From Hufsiella arboris (GTDB lineage Bacteria; Bacteroidota; Bacteroidia; Sphingobacteriales; Sphingobacteriaceae), in contig NZ_WVHT01000002.1 of the NCBI RefSeq assembly GCF_009834875.1, positions 310,001 through 374,000 on the forward strand: 64,000 bases of DNA, in the 5' to 3' direction. The notes under the pieces are model-generated. The model made no database searches. It worked only from the letters and a program-made list of their open reading frames with translations, and had not been told where the DNA came from. This document shows positions 1 to 8,582 of this stretch, piece by piece (the stretch's first letter is position 1; each line of letters begins with the position of its first letter). The translations under genes and the position numbers were made by a program.

Positions 1-852
1 GCTTCGGTGAGCCGTTTGTTCGGTAGCCTGGGAAAGGAGAGTATTGGCTGGCTGTTACTGGATGAAGCGGGACAGGCTACGCCGCAGTCTGCCGCGGGTA
101 TGATATACCGTAGTAAACGAAGTGTCATCATCGGGGATCCTTTGCAGATTGAACCGGTGGTAACAACGCCGGAGAAATTGATCAGCGTTTTGAATGGGCC
201 GTACGAGATCGATCCGCTTTGGTCGCCTTTGAGAGGTTCCGCGCAGATGCTGGCTGACAGGGTAACGGCTACGGGTACCTGGATGAAACAGGGTGACGCG
301 GATGAAGCGATCTGGACGGGTTTTCCGTTGCGTACGCACCGGCGCTGCAATAACCCGATGTTTGATCTTTCCAATGAAATTGCCTATGGCGGGCAGATGG
401 TAAAAGCGGTGGATGATATTCCGTTCGATTGTCCGCTGGGGCCCTCTGGGTGGTTTGATGTAGAAGGCGTAACTATTTATAACAAGCAGGTGGTGGAAGA
501 GGAGCTGGTTTTATTGAAAGAGAAGATCCGTTTACTGGGGAAGGAGCGGGAAGGGGTATTTGTGATCTCTCCGTTTAAGGCGGTGGCGGATCGCTGCAGG
601 CAGGAGCTACAGGTAATAAATCTAAAAGTGTTGTGCGGAACGATTCATACGTTCCAGGGGAAGGAGGCGGATATTGTGTTTTTGGTGCTGGGAAGTGATC
701 CGGCCAGGCCGGGTTCCAGGCAGTGGGCGTCGCAGAAGCCGAATATGCTGAATGTGGCCTTAACAAGGGCAAGGAGGAGGTTTTATGTGATCGGGAGTAA
801 GAAGGGCTGGAAGGGGTATCCGTTTTTTTCGGTGCTGGCGGGGAAGTTGTGA
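1..852 (+). CDS. DNA2/UPF1-type superfamily 1 helicase, C-terminal part (5' end outside window)
   Basis: The reading frame is already open at base 1, so the start lies upstream; the GTG at 7 is internal. The 281 or more visible residues carry the SF1B helicase motifs in order. These are a Walker B/motif II of the form LLLDEAGQA, motif III (GDPLQIEPV), the FPLRTHRRC segment of motif IV, the second RecA-fold segment VFVISPFKAVADRC, motif V (GTIHTFQGKEADIVFL) and motif VI (NVALTRARRRFYVIG). These are the AAA_11/AAA_12 halves of DNA2/NAM7/UPF1-like helicases, which unwind DNA or RNA with ATP. The N-terminal Walker A part and any accessory nuclease domain are not visible, so the exact role (repair, defence or RNA processing) cannot be given. 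The family assignment is firm. Confidence 0.9.
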   Translation, partial: ASVSRLFGSLGKESIGWLLLDEAGQATPQSAAGMIYRSKRSVIIGDPLQIEPVVTTPEKLISVLNGPYEIDPLWSPLRGSAQMLADRVTATGTWMKQGDADEAIWTGFPLRTHRRCNNPMFDLSNEIAYGGQMVKAVDDIPFDCPLGPSGWFDVEGVTIYNKQVVEEELVLLKEKIRLLGKEREGVFVISPFKAVADRCRQELQVINLKVLCGTIHTFQGKEADIVFLVLGSDPARPGSRQWASQKPNMLNVALTRARRRFYVIGSKKGWKGYPFFSVLAGKL

Positions 853-873
853 GAAGTGGAGCAGGAGATATGG

Positions 874-930
874 CGGGTTATTTAGCCTGGTGAGAGTTTA
901 TTATGTGGCTTTAACGTGGTAAATAACCCG
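874..930. terminator. Long inverted repeat after the helicase gene
   Basis: An 11-bp perfect inverted repeat, CGGGTTATTTA at 874-884 and TAAATAACCCG at 920-930, encloses a 35-base spacer. It begins 22 bases after the helicase stop and the second arm is followed by GGGGAAAAA. It could end helicase transcription, although the loop is long and there is no T-run, or it could be the trace of a small mobile element. Confidence 0.35.
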
Positions 931-1061
931 GGGAAAAATGGGTGATTTAACGGGTGAAAAAAGGGTGTCTTGCATCACAGTTGTTTGTCGCAGTCTTCGC
1001 ATATTGCGAACCTGTCTGTGAAAAACATGCCTTCTCGGTATGGATGCTTGATAAACCTTAC

Positions 1062-1373
1062 ATGAAAAGAATTTATGTTCTCATTATTTGTGCGCTCGGA
1101 CTGTTGAGTATGCACAAGTCCGAAGCTAATACGCCATTAAATTTAAATGATCATTGGGGGCGCTGTACGGGTAGCTCGTATTGCAGCGCCTGCTCGAATT
1201 GCAGCCGCTGTGCGCATTGTAATGCCGGGGGTACTTGCGGTGTTTGTTCTTCGTCTTCCCGGACGGTAAAAAGTACTCCGACAAGTTCACGTTGCAAAGC
1301 GATGACGAAAAAGGGTACAAGGTGCTCGCGTAATGCGGGTTCAAGTGGTTATTGCTGGCAGCATAATAAATAG
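1062..1373 (+). CDS. Small secreted Cys-rich protein, DUF5763-like C-terminus
   Basis: The best start is the ATG at 1062, giving 103 residues that begin MKRIYVLIICALGLLSM, a clear signal peptide. An in-frame GTG at 954 would add 36 residues in front of the signal peptide and is unlikely. The mature protein has a cluster of closely spaced cysteines (CSACSNCSRCAHC) and ends with a module of the form RCKAMTKKGTRCSR...GYCWQHNK. That Cys/Cys/Cys/His pattern is the one I know from DUF5763, a small presumably metal-binding module common at the C-termini of Bacteroidota proteins. Export to the periplasm or cell surface is likely; the function is unknown. It stands alone between the helicase and the defence-like island. 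Confidence 0.7.
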   Translation: MKRIYVLIICALGLLSMHKSEANTPLNLNDHWGRCTGSSYCSACSNCSRCAHCNAGGTCGVCSSSSRTVKSTPTSSRCKAMTKKGTRCSRNAGSSGYCWQHNK

Positions 1374-1398
1374 GGAAGCGCATTTTATATAATGTATG

Positions 1399-1420
1399 TA
1401 TTTACGGGAAGCCGTAAATA
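1399..1420. terminator. Hairpin downstream of the Cys-rich gene
   Basis: A 9-bp perfect stem (TATTTACGG / CCGTAAATA) with a four-base loop lies 26 bases after the stop codon. No T-run follows, so it is either a weak terminator or an mRNA 3'-end stabiliser. Confidence 0.35.
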
Positions 1421-1525
1421 TGTCTGAACTACCTGGTTTAACTTTGAGTGATATTAGATGACACACCATTGAAATATTAATTGGTCACGTTCAGCATACA
1501 TTTTTATTATTAAAATTCAGAAAGA

Positions 1526-1852
1526 ATGATAAAAGATCACGATACATTCATTGCCGCCATACATGCGAAAACTAAAATACGTGTCACCTTTTTTTCGAAA
1601 GAGGATGGCTTGAACTTAGTTAGAGTTTGTGCTCCTTTGGATTATGGACCATTCAGGAGAGCAACAGATCAAAGCAAAAACTATTATCATTTTTGGGACT
1701 ATGAAAGTGATAAAAAAAATCACAATCTCCCCATTTATCACGACAGAATTATATCGCTTCAATTTTTAGAAGATCGTTTTCTTCCTTCGGAATTCGTTAC
1801 ATGGGCTTCCTGTAAATGGTTTATTGTTAGGGATTGGGGACAACATAGTTAA
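1526..1852 (+). CDS. Small hypothetical protein, WYL-like beta-barrel pattern
   Basis: A 108-residue protein with no signal peptide. I do not recognise the exact family. The order of elements (KIRVTFFSKEDG, then VRVCAPLDYGPF, then YYHFWDYES, then HDRIISLQFLEDRFLP) resembles the SH3-like beta-barrel of WYL domains, which sense ligands or nucleic acid and often regulate phage-defence loci. That is an inference from pattern only. A decayed copy of a clearer WYL-type domain lies just downstream (1995-2225), and the GIY-YIG/ATPase operon follows, so the context is that of a defence island. The gene is AT-rich compared with the helicase gene upstream. Confidence 0.65.
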   Translation: MIKDHDTFIAAIHAKTKIRVTFFSKEDGLNLVRVCAPLDYGPFRRATDQSKNYYHFWDYESDKKNHNLPIYHDRIISLQFLEDRFLPSEFVTWASCKWFIVRDWGQHS

Positions 1853-1994
1853 ATTATAATGAAGCATTTGTTATCACATCGTTTAAAAAATTACAAACCG
1901 CTGCAAAGTAAGGAGTAGCCTAACTAATCTTTCATTTATAGAAACCTTTACTCCAAAATTAGTAAGATCACGATAATTACTAACGCTATCCTAA

Positions 1995-2225
1995 AAAAAA
2001 CAGTTATTGAAATTTTATTAAGATGGTGGTATCAGGATTGTCGAACCTTATTGTCACGGCTTGTCTTTGACAGGTAGTAATTTGTTGAGGGCTTTCCAAG
2101 TTGGAGGTTATTCATTATCCGGCCTGATAGGTAGGAAACTTTATGATATGTCAAAATCGACGAGTCTTTTAGTGGGTAACGAAGTTTTTTTCTCCGTTAT
2201 CTGGCCTGGTACCGCAGGGAGATAA
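1995..2225 (+). pseudogene. Remnant of a WYL-type domain protein
   Basis: No intact gene covers this stretch, but one frame is open from 2022 to the TAA at 2223. It reads DGGIRIVEPYCHG, then RAFQVGGYSLSG, then RKLYDMSKSTSLLVGNEVFF. I recognise this pattern from small WYL-domain proteins of Bacteroidota, which carry R-I-V-E-P-x-x-x-G, then R-A-F-Q-V-G-G-x-S, then K-L-F-x-V-S-K. The natural upstream part (encoding VIE) is in another frame, separated by a TAA at 2019, so the gene has lost its start and suffered at least one frameshift. It lies directly in front of the GIY-YIG operon and was probably its regulator or a neighbouring island gene. Confidence 0.55.
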
Positions 2226-2298
2226 AGGAATAATTGAAAGTTATGATGATATATTGAATTAAAGGACTATACCTTTAAGCTAATATATCCATAAAATT

Positions 2299-2751
2299 AT
2301 GTCTATTATTTCTATTTATTTTGACGAGCCCAGACCCTTTGAAGCTGTAAATATCAACCCGTTGGGCGGAATTGCCGGACTGTATTTTGTTTTCAGTAAA
2401 TCAACATTTATTAATTATCCATTTGATACCTCAAGGCTATTGTACATCGGAATGAGTGAAAAAAGAACGAATAGCATTGGGAGCCGGCTCATAGGGCACT
2501 TTGGAGGGAAGTCAAAAAATGTTGGTCTGGTCAACTATAGAAAAGTAGAGACTCTTTATTTCACATATATCAATTTTGATATGCTTAAAAAAAATTGGAT
2601 TTATAGAATTGAAGATCTGGAAAGTTACTTCATTCTAAATTTCGTAGAGCATTTTGGAGTATACCCTATATGTAATAACAAGACGGGATTTGAAATATTA
2701 AACAACGTCATTGATACTCACTTTAAAATTGATTGGAACTACTTTAAATAA
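2299..2751 (+). CDS. GIY-YIG-like nuclease, first gene of a three-gene operon
   Basis: A 150-residue protein with the key points of the GIY-YIG fold in the right order: GLY (residues 27-29), YIG (49-51), an Arg in the following helix (SRLIGHF, R63), a Glu in a later helix (IEDLESYF, E108) and Asn residues near the end (ICNNKTG, 126-127). Enzymes of this fold cut DNA or RNA with one metal ion, using the Tyr, Arg and Glu. The spacing between GLY and YIG is longer than the usual 10-11 residues, so this is a divergent member. Its stop is two bases from the next start, so it is co-translated with the 60-residue protein and the ATPase. I infer that it is the effector nuclease of a defence system. 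Confidence 0.75.
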   Translation: MSIISIYFDEPRPFEAVNINPLGGIAGLYFVFSKSTFINYPFDTSRLLYIGMSEKRTNSIGSRLIGHFGGKSKNVGLVNYRKVETLYFTYINFDMLKKNWIYRIEDLESYFILNFVEHFGVYPICNNKTGFEILNNVIDTHFKIDWNYFK

Positions 2752-2753
2752 CT

Positions 2754-2936
2754 ATGTCGAATAACGTCAAATCTGGCAAGGAGATCTTAGATGATTTTTT
2801 TGCAGAAATCTTAAATATAGAAAATGTAGACCCTGTTATCGCAAAATCTTTAGCCGATCTATATGCTCAAGGCAAGCTAACGGATACAAATGTTAAAAAC
2901 GAACTACAAAAGATAAGAGAACAAAATGGCCATTAA
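2754..2936 (+). CDS. Small helical protein between the nuclease and the ATPase
   Basis: A 60-residue protein, charged and probably all alpha-helical (KSGKEILDDFFAEI, then IAKSLADLYAQGKL, then NVKNELQKIREQ). No family is recognised. It starts two bases after the GIY-YIG gene stops and overlaps the ATPase start by 11 bases (ATPase ATG at 2926, this stop ending at 2936), which is a strong sign of a real, translationally coupled gene. A reasonable guess is an adaptor or inhibitor holding nuclease and ATPase together; nothing in the sequence proves that. Confidence 0.7.
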   Translation: MSNNVKSGKEILDDFFAEILNIENVDPVIAKSLADLYAQGKLTDTNVKNELQKIREQNGH

Positions 2937-5352
2937 AATAAAGCAACTCGATCTTGTAGGGCTGCGAGGGGTACAAGATCAGTTTACCCTAAATCTTGAA
3001 GGTAAGTCGATATTATTATATGGTGATAATGGAACGGGTAAAAGCAGTATTTCGGACTCGTTAGAGTGGTTTTATACCGATGCCGTATCACATTTATCTG
3101 GGGAGGAAATTGATTTGAAAGATGCTTTGCGGAATTCATACATTGCCCCCGAAACTGAATCTGCGATAAAACTTGCTTACACGAAACCGATTATAAATTC
3201 TGAACGAAAATTATTTAATAAAAAAGGAAAGTTAGCATGTGAGTTTTCTAATACTTCGACCGACTTTAACGAGTATATAGAAAATTCAAAAAAAGAAAAT
3301 TTAATTCTTAGATACCAATTTTTAAGGGACTTTATTGATCAGACGAAAGGTAGTAAACTTAAAAACCTATCCGATATCATAGGTTTTTCGGAAGTAACTA
3401 AAGCAAAGGAAGTCTTAAAGAAATCTTTTAATTCTATAAAGACCGAAATCAAAAACCAAAATTTTGAGAATCAAATTAACACTCAAAAGCAAACACTGAT
3501 TGAAAAGATAGGTGCTGCGGTAAGCCAAGAAGCAAACTTGTTTGAGAAAATTAACGAGATCATTCTTTCGCTCGGCTTAGGTATTAACGTGTCGTCAATG
3601 AACAATATTGATGAACTTTTGTCGAAGTTAAAAACGCCAACAACAGCAAAATTTGTAAATGAATTGCGTTTCTTAGAAAATTGTCATAATTCATTTGCAA
3701 CCCTAGAAAATGAAATTGAATTCATTGATTCGGAATATGACAAGTACTACATTGAATTTGAGAAAATTGCAAGCGATGTGCAAAGCATTATGCAAACCTT
3801 TCTCGCGGAATTACTTAAAGTAGGCAATGATGTCATCGAGAAAAAATTCCATGAAGACGAAAGTTGTCCATTGTGTCTACAACCCAAAAACATCACTGAC
3901 CTACAAGCCGAAATCAAGTTGAGACTTCAGGTGATCGGTGAATCCGCAAAAAAGAAAGCTTCCTTTGACAACGCTAAATCCAATATGGCCGCCATTGCAA
4001 CTGAGCGGATAAGAAGATTAGATATACTTTCATCTGAGGTTTTGTTAAGCCAGGCATCGAACGCCAGTATTAATTCGGCGATCGTCGGACTAAAACAAAA
4101 AATGCAGTTTTATCAAAAAGCCGCTGCAGAGAAAGTAACATCCGGGAATAAAATAAATATTCCTTCTGAACTGAAACTTCAGGCATTTGACTTTGCAGAG
4201 CAACACGTTATAGCCGATAGAATTACAACCATAAATAGAGCCATCGCAAACGACAATACGACAGTTCTGTATGCCAATATATCTGCTGCAAAAGATGCAT
4301 TTTTAAAAATCAAACAATTTGAAGTTGATCGGGTGAAACTTGAGTCGCAAAAAAAATCCTTGGAGCTTGTCTATAACGAGTTCGTCAAAAAACAAAAGGA
4401 AGGATTACAAAACTTCATAGATACGTTTTCAGGTACTATCAACGATTTCTATCAATACATGAATCCGGGTGAGTTGTTTGAAGAAATCAGGATAGCAACC
4501 ATCGGGGATGAAGATGAGTTGACGGGCATTACTATTGAATATAAGTACCAGGGAGAGTGGGTGTCTCCTCCGCAAAAATATTTTAGTGAATCTCATTTGA
4601 ATTGTTTCGGTATCTCCTTTTTCTTGGCATCAGTTGTCGCTTTCAATAAAGAAAATAAATTTCTGGTTTTAGATGATGTCATATCAAGCTTTGACACTAA
4701 CCATCGGAAAAAATTTGCTGATTTATTGTTTGAAAAGTTCGCTGATCATCAGGTCATATTGTTGACACATGAAGAACAATGGTTCCAATATGTACGCCAA
4801 CTGGCCAAAAAGAAAGGCTGGTTGATCAATGAAATTAGGTGGAACGAAGCAAAAGGCACTCATTTAGATCAATTGCCAACTGAATTGAAAGATCTGATCG
4901 AATCAAGTATTGCGTCAGGCAACATTGCTTTTCTTGGAAACCCGATTAGGAAGTATCTAGAGCATCTATTGAAAATAATTTGTCTGAATCTGGAAGTCAA
5001 ATTAAGTTTTCGCTTTAATGATATTAACGAAAAACGTATGCCGGACGAAATGTTGAGCGAATTAAAGTCTAAAATTAATAAAAGTAGTAATGATTTGAAA
5101 GCGAAACTCCCCATTATAGACGGTCTTGCTAGCTCCGCAGTATTAGGCAATTTATTGTCTCATGATAATCCTTTTAATCCAAAGTTAGGTGATCTGAAAG
5201 CTTTTTGGAATGACATTAAGGAGTTTGAACATCTTTTTTGTTGTCAGGAAACAACGTGTACTAAACCGGAAGTTTCATTAAAAAATTATGATACAGTAGC
5301 TAAAACGGTAAGGTGTGGTTGTGACAAAACAAAATACGATTGGAAGAAATAA
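2926..5352 (+). CDS. RecF/SMC-like ATPase (AAA_13/AAA_23 type) with zinc-hook-like motif
   Basis: An 808-residue protein. Walker A is GDNGTGKSS (residues 33-41). A long helical, coiled-coil-like arm follows, containing a CPLC pair near residue 312 like the zinc hooks of Rad50-type proteins. The second half of the ATPase head follows: an ABC-signature-like segment (FSESHLN, about 553), Walker B with D-loop (KFLVLDDVISSFD, about 577-589) and an H-loop (VILLTHEEQ, about 614). A further 170-residue C-terminal part ends in a Cys-rich tail (CC...C...CGC). Such ATPases are partners of nucleases in defence systems such as Septu, Gabija and related nuclease-ATPase pairs. Here it is the third gene of an operon with a GIY-YIG nuclease. 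I infer that it senses foreign DNA or DNA ends and licenses the nuclease. Confidence 0.85.
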   Translation: MAIKIKQLDLVGLRGVQDQFTLNLEGKSILLYGDNGTGKSSISDSLEWFYTDAVSHLSGEEIDLKDALRNSYIAPETESAIKLAYTKPIINSERKLFNKKGKLACEFSNTSTDFNEYIENSKKENLILRYQFLRDFIDQTKGSKLKNLSDIIGFSEVTKAKEVLKKSFNSIKTEIKNQNFENQINTQKQTLIEKIGAAVSQEANLFEKINEIILSLGLGINVSSMNNIDELLSKLKTPTTAKFVNELRFLENCHNSFATLENEIEFIDSEYDKYYIEFEKIASDVQSIMQTFLAELLKVGNDVIEKKFHEDESCPLCLQPKNITDLQAEIKLRLQVIGESAKKKASFDNAKSNMAAIATERIRRLDILSSEVLLSQASNASINSAIVGLKQKMQFYQKAAAEKVTSGNKINIPSELKLQAFDFAEQHVIADRITTINRAIANDNTTVLYANISAAKDAFLKIKQFEVDRVKLESQKKSLELVYNEFVKKQKEGLQNFIDTFSGTINDFYQYMNPGELFEEIRIATIGDEDELTGITIEYKYQGEWVSPPQKYFSESHLNCFGISFFLASVVAFNKENKFLVLDDVISSFDTNHRKKFADLLFEKFADHQVILLTHEEQWFQYVRQLAKKKGWLINEIRWNEAKGTHLDQLPTELKDLIESSIASGNIAFLGNPIRKYLEHLLKIICLNLEVKLSFRFNDINEKRMPDEMLSELKSKINKSSNDLKAKLPIIDGLASSAVLGNLLSHDNPFNPKLGDLKAFWNDIKEFEHLFCCQETTCTKPEVSLKNYDTVAKTVRCGCDKTKYDWKK

Positions 5353-5353
5353 T

Positions 5354-8131
5354 TCAGCTTAGATGAACCGAAATTTGTATCAATGCCTGTTCAACTACTG
5401 GATCGGAATGTTCTTTTAAGTATGCCTGCATGACTTGTCTAAGCTTTTTTGAACGCGCCATAGCTTTATAGTAATATTTAGTCTTGTAATGGTTCAGCCA
5501 TTCGCACCGAAAATTATTATAATCAAAAGCATCCATATTCAGTAGCCATGTGTAATAATCACCTGCTTCTTTAAGTCTTTCAAAACGTTTCAGTTTAACG
5601 TTGATATCGAATTTGAAACACATATTCACCAAGTCGTCTAGTCTTGTAATATATTCATCGTTGTGGCCGGTCGCAAAAGACCGAAAAGAATGCCCTTTTT
5701 TTGTCAAATCGACTTCATCGATTAGCTTGAACAATCGTTTTTCATCGAGAGAAATGATGTCATACATCGTTGCATAATAGAAAAGTGGAAATTCGAAATG
5801 CTCGGTCAGTTGCGTAATGATGGTGTCTGTAATAATTTTTTTTTGTGAGTCATTTGATTTTTTTGCGGTAAAACGGATCAGCTCAAGGGCCGGTATCTTT
5901 TCTCTATTTCTCTTCGTCGATAAAATAACTTGTAATATTTTTTGAATGGCGTTTGATTTAATTTTCCCGGTGGGGCTAGTGCTAATAATCGCAGCGAGAA
6001 GGTTAAATTCATAATCCCCAACAGTTTCTATAAAATAACTAAGGTAAGCTTTGTGAACGCTTTGATTAAAACACTTCCCTTTCATTGAAATAAAATCAGC
6101 AACGGCTGTTAGAACATTTCGATTCCAGGTGCTTTTATTCATAAGGTATGTGAGTACTTGTCGGGCGAATAGGTTGACATCGAAAGAATTTGGTTCCAGT
6201 AACGCTGCTAAAACTAGAAGATTTTGACTAATCTTATCATATTGCTGATGATAATGTTCGTTGTTTTCATGTTCTACATGTGACAATATGCCAAGTGTAT
6301 CTTTCTTTGTATAAAAATGATTTTCTGCCATTTTTTGGAAGCCTCCATTAGCGTTCGAACGCTTATATTCTAAGTTTTTTAGGTTAAACCGTTCGAAATA
6401 CTTTTCGATGGTTTTCTTGTTGCCGTATAATATGAATGCAGAAATCCAAAAATCATCAAAATATTCCAGCGCACTATTGTCCGTTTCTCGCATGGCATGA
6501 GAAGCAAATAACCCTTTTATGACATGATCGAACATCCGGTCCCAGTTCTCATATACATCGTAAACTATGAAATTTCCGTTGACGAACGTTTCCAATTCCG
6601 CAAATTCTGCAGTAAGACTATTTATATGGCTGTTTACACTCCAACCACCTTGCAGAAACGAGTGATAGTGATCCTCTATCTGCGATGAGAGCTGAACGAT
6701 TCTGTCAAAGGCTGCTTTAAAGAATTTTCCGTCAGCTATATAAGCCAACAGATCATAGTCTGTAAATGACTTCAGCTTAACTGCTTCTTCTATAGGATCG
6801 ATCTCTCTTAGGCTGTCAATCTCCTCTGCGCTAAGCGATGTAGGATAAAATACACTAGATGATAGAAAGCTGAGTTGTTGTAGGTTGAATTGACAGATAA
6901 AGTAAGTAATATATTGTTTTTGTTCGAAAGCCTCACTTCTTATAGCGATCATCATTCTTGCAGCCGTTGTATAATATCCGAATTGATAATTGTAGTAGGC
7001 GGTCTTCAGCTGATCTAAAGGATTCTCATGACTCTGGTTTAACTGGGCAAGACTTTTGTTCCACTCCAGTCTATTATATGCGCATCTCACACAATCGCAA
7101 GGACTGTGAGCGTGGTAGCGAATCATCACCGACGTAAGATCTGGGGCGCTATTAAGTTTGAAGATGAGATTTCCTGTCAGCCGAAGTAATACAAATTCCA
7201 ACTTTTCTTTTGCATCGCTAACGCCTGCAAAAAGTGAATAGTCAACAATTGTTACTTCCCTTTTTTTTACTTGTATACCCGTAAACAATTTAACCAGTTC
7301 CGAACGTACATTATTTAGAGAAAACTGATAATAGTAGGCGTGTGAATTGGCAGATTTAGCAAAGGGGTAATACTTCTTGAGAAGATGAGGAGGAATGAAA
7401 GCCACCTCTGAATAGGTGTTTTTAAGCAAATGGTAAAGACTATCCAGATCGTGTTTTCGAACCGAAGCGTTATAACTGAATTTCTTATTTCGAACAATAC
7501 TGTAGGTTAGCAAACGGTCCGGTAATATTAGCTCTGACATGCCATTTAAAAAGTCTGCTATCTCTCTAAAATATGCAATCTTGACTTTTGGAAAGCGGAT
7601 CTGCAGATCAGGATGAATTGCTCGCTGAGGTGCTTCCGGATCGGCGAAATCTGTACTATTTGATGAAAGAAAAAAAAGTTTTGTTTCTCCAATTCTTTCA
7701 CAGTGATGTGCCGCTGAGCCAAATATTTCCCAGTCGTTTTGACTGTCCCGTTTAATGTGAAATGGCGCAAGCCTTTTACGATACCTTTCAGCGAATTCAA
7801 ATTCGATCTTTTCGGGTGTTGTAAGTAGTTCTGCGTTGTGAAGAAGACGGTCTATTTGCTCATATTGCAGTTCGATGTGGTTGACATTTATTGGAGTAGG
7901 TAAGGAAGCACTTCCGTCGCCTATCGATTGGCTATTTTGTTTCCGTAACTTCTTAACTATCCTTTCTTTATTAGCCGGTTTGTGTTTTTCCCATTCTTCA
8001 ATAATCGTTTGGTGAGTTAAAAGCGTAATTTGACCAGTCTGGATGTAATTTTCCAGTTCGATAAGGTATCGGCCATATGCTTCAGAATGAACTAACTGGA
8101 TTAAGGTACAATTGTCTATTAAAAGAATCAT
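5354..8131 (-). CDS. Large PIN-domain protein, convergent with the ATPase operon
   Basis: A 925-residue protein. The first 170 or so residues look like a PIN nuclease domain: MILLIDNCTLIQL with Asp6, IIEEWEKH with Glu45/46, NDWEIFGSAAHHC with Asp133, and FFLSSNSTDFADP with Asp161/164. That is the four-acid pattern of metal-dependent PIN RNases of the DUF4935-like kind. About 750 residues of mostly helical, repeat-like sequence follow, with one Cys cluster (SPCDCVRC, about 343-348) that may bind zinc. No homologue of the C-terminal part is recognised. Its stop is one base from the stop of the convergent ATPase gene, with no terminator between them, so the two units have probably been inherited together. 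Likely role: an RNase effector or a stand-alone abortive-infection gene. Confidence 0.75.
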   Translation of the reverse strand: MILLIDNCTLIQLVHSEAYGRYLIELENYIQTGQITLLTHQTIIEEWEKHKPANKERIVKKLRKQNSQSIGDGSASLPTPINVNHIELQYEQIDRLLHNAELLTTPEKIEFEFAERYRKRLAPFHIKRDSQNDWEIFGSAAHHCERIGETKLFFLSSNSTDFADPEAPQRAIHPDLQIRFPKVKIAYFREIADFLNGMSELILPDRLLTYSIVRNKKFSYNASVRKHDLDSLYHLLKNTYSEVAFIPPHLLKKYYPFAKSANSHAYYYQFSLNNVRSELVKLFTGIQVKKREVTIVDYSLFAGVSDAKEKLEFVLLRLTGNLIFKLNSAPDLTSVMIRYHAHSPCDCVRCAYNRLEWNKSLAQLNQSHENPLDQLKTAYYNYQFGYYTTAARMMIAIRSEAFEQKQYITYFICQFNLQQLSFLSSSVFYPTSLSAEEIDSLREIDPIEEAVKLKSFTDYDLLAYIADGKFFKAAFDRIVQLSSQIEDHYHSFLQGGWSVNSHINSLTAEFAELETFVNGNFIVYDVYENWDRMFDHVIKGLFASHAMRETDNSALEYFDDFWISAFILYGNKKTIEKYFERFNLKNLEYKRSNANGGFQKMAENHFYTKKDTLGILSHVEHENNEHYHQQYDKISQNLLVLAALLEPNSFDVNLFARQVLTYLMNKSTWNRNVLTAVADFISMKGKCFNQSVHKAYLSYFIETVGDYEFNLLAAIISTSPTGKIKSNAIQKILQVILSTKRNREKIPALELIRFTAKKSNDSQKKIITDTIITQLTEHFEFPLFYYATMYDIISLDEKRLFKLIDEVDLTKKGHSFRSFATGHNDEYITRLDDLVNMCFKFDINVKLKRFERLKEAGDYYTWLLNMDAFDYNNFRCEWLNHYKTKYYYKAMARSKKLRQVMQAYLKEHSDPVVEQALIQISVHLS

Positions 8132-8399
8132 GAGAGTGTTAGGGATACAAGATATGAAACCGCAGCGGTATTGTAAACTGCTAACGAAATGAATTTTTAG
8201 ATTTTTAAAGTGGATTTTTTAGTATACGTCGTGCATCAATAAGATCTTTCTCTTGTAATTTAAGTTCCTTTAAAATGAGCTTTATAAATGGAGTTCTCTA
8301 TCAGATAAAGGCTTATGTTTAGAGAATTTTGGCTTGGATTTTGCCAGTTCGTCGATAACTGGCAATCAATTACCTCATAATCCTTTAAAGCAGTTCGTG
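8132..8399. other. Intergenic stretch with one hairpin and no clear gene
   Basis: Upstream region of the PIN gene. The only clear structure is a 9-bp perfect hairpin, TTGCCAGTT / AACTGGCAA at 8341-8365 with a 7-base loop. On the minus strand about 25 codons before 8213 (encoding LILKELKLQEKDLIDARRIL) could be the tail of a lost gene, but there is too little to identify. Confidence 0.4.
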
Positions 8400-8582
8400 C
8401 TATGACAAATTTTGTAAATGGTCTACTATAATGAACCTACCAAACGGTGCTCGCCTTCGCATCTTGTTAGAATATATAAATCGTAAACTCCCTTCTTTAA
8501 AAGGTTTAAAATTTACGCTTTGATTTTTAGCCACATTGTAAATCACTTCCACGTAAAAAGAACCCAAATGGTATAATCTCAT
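8400..8582 (-). CDS. Small conserved-looking hypothetical protein
   Basis: A 60-residue ORF beginning MRLYHLGSFYVEVIYN and continuing NFKPFKEGSLRFIYS. The pattern F-Y-V-E-V-x-Y, then K-P-F-K-x-G-S-L, resembles a class of very small Bacteroidota proteins of unknown function (typically 50-70 residues), from memory only. Its ATG overlaps the stop of the upstream OB-fold pseudogene fragment (ATGA at 8579-8582), so the two were once translationally coupled. Whether it is still expressed is doubtful because its partner is broken. The C-terminal third (RRRAPFGRF) does not match the pattern and may itself be frameshifted. Confidence 0.4.
   Translation of the reverse strand: MRLYHLGSFYVEVIYNVAKNQSVNFKPFKEGSLRFIYSNKMRRRAPFGRFIIVDHLQNLS

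Noticed and set aside
954-1061. N-terminal extension of the Cys-rich protein from a GTG at 954
   Set aside because: It would put 36 residues in front of a complete signal peptide starting at the ATG 1062.
8213-8300. Possible minus-strand C-terminal fragment (LILKELKLQEKDLIDARRIL)
   Set aside because: About 25 codons with no family match; could be chance.
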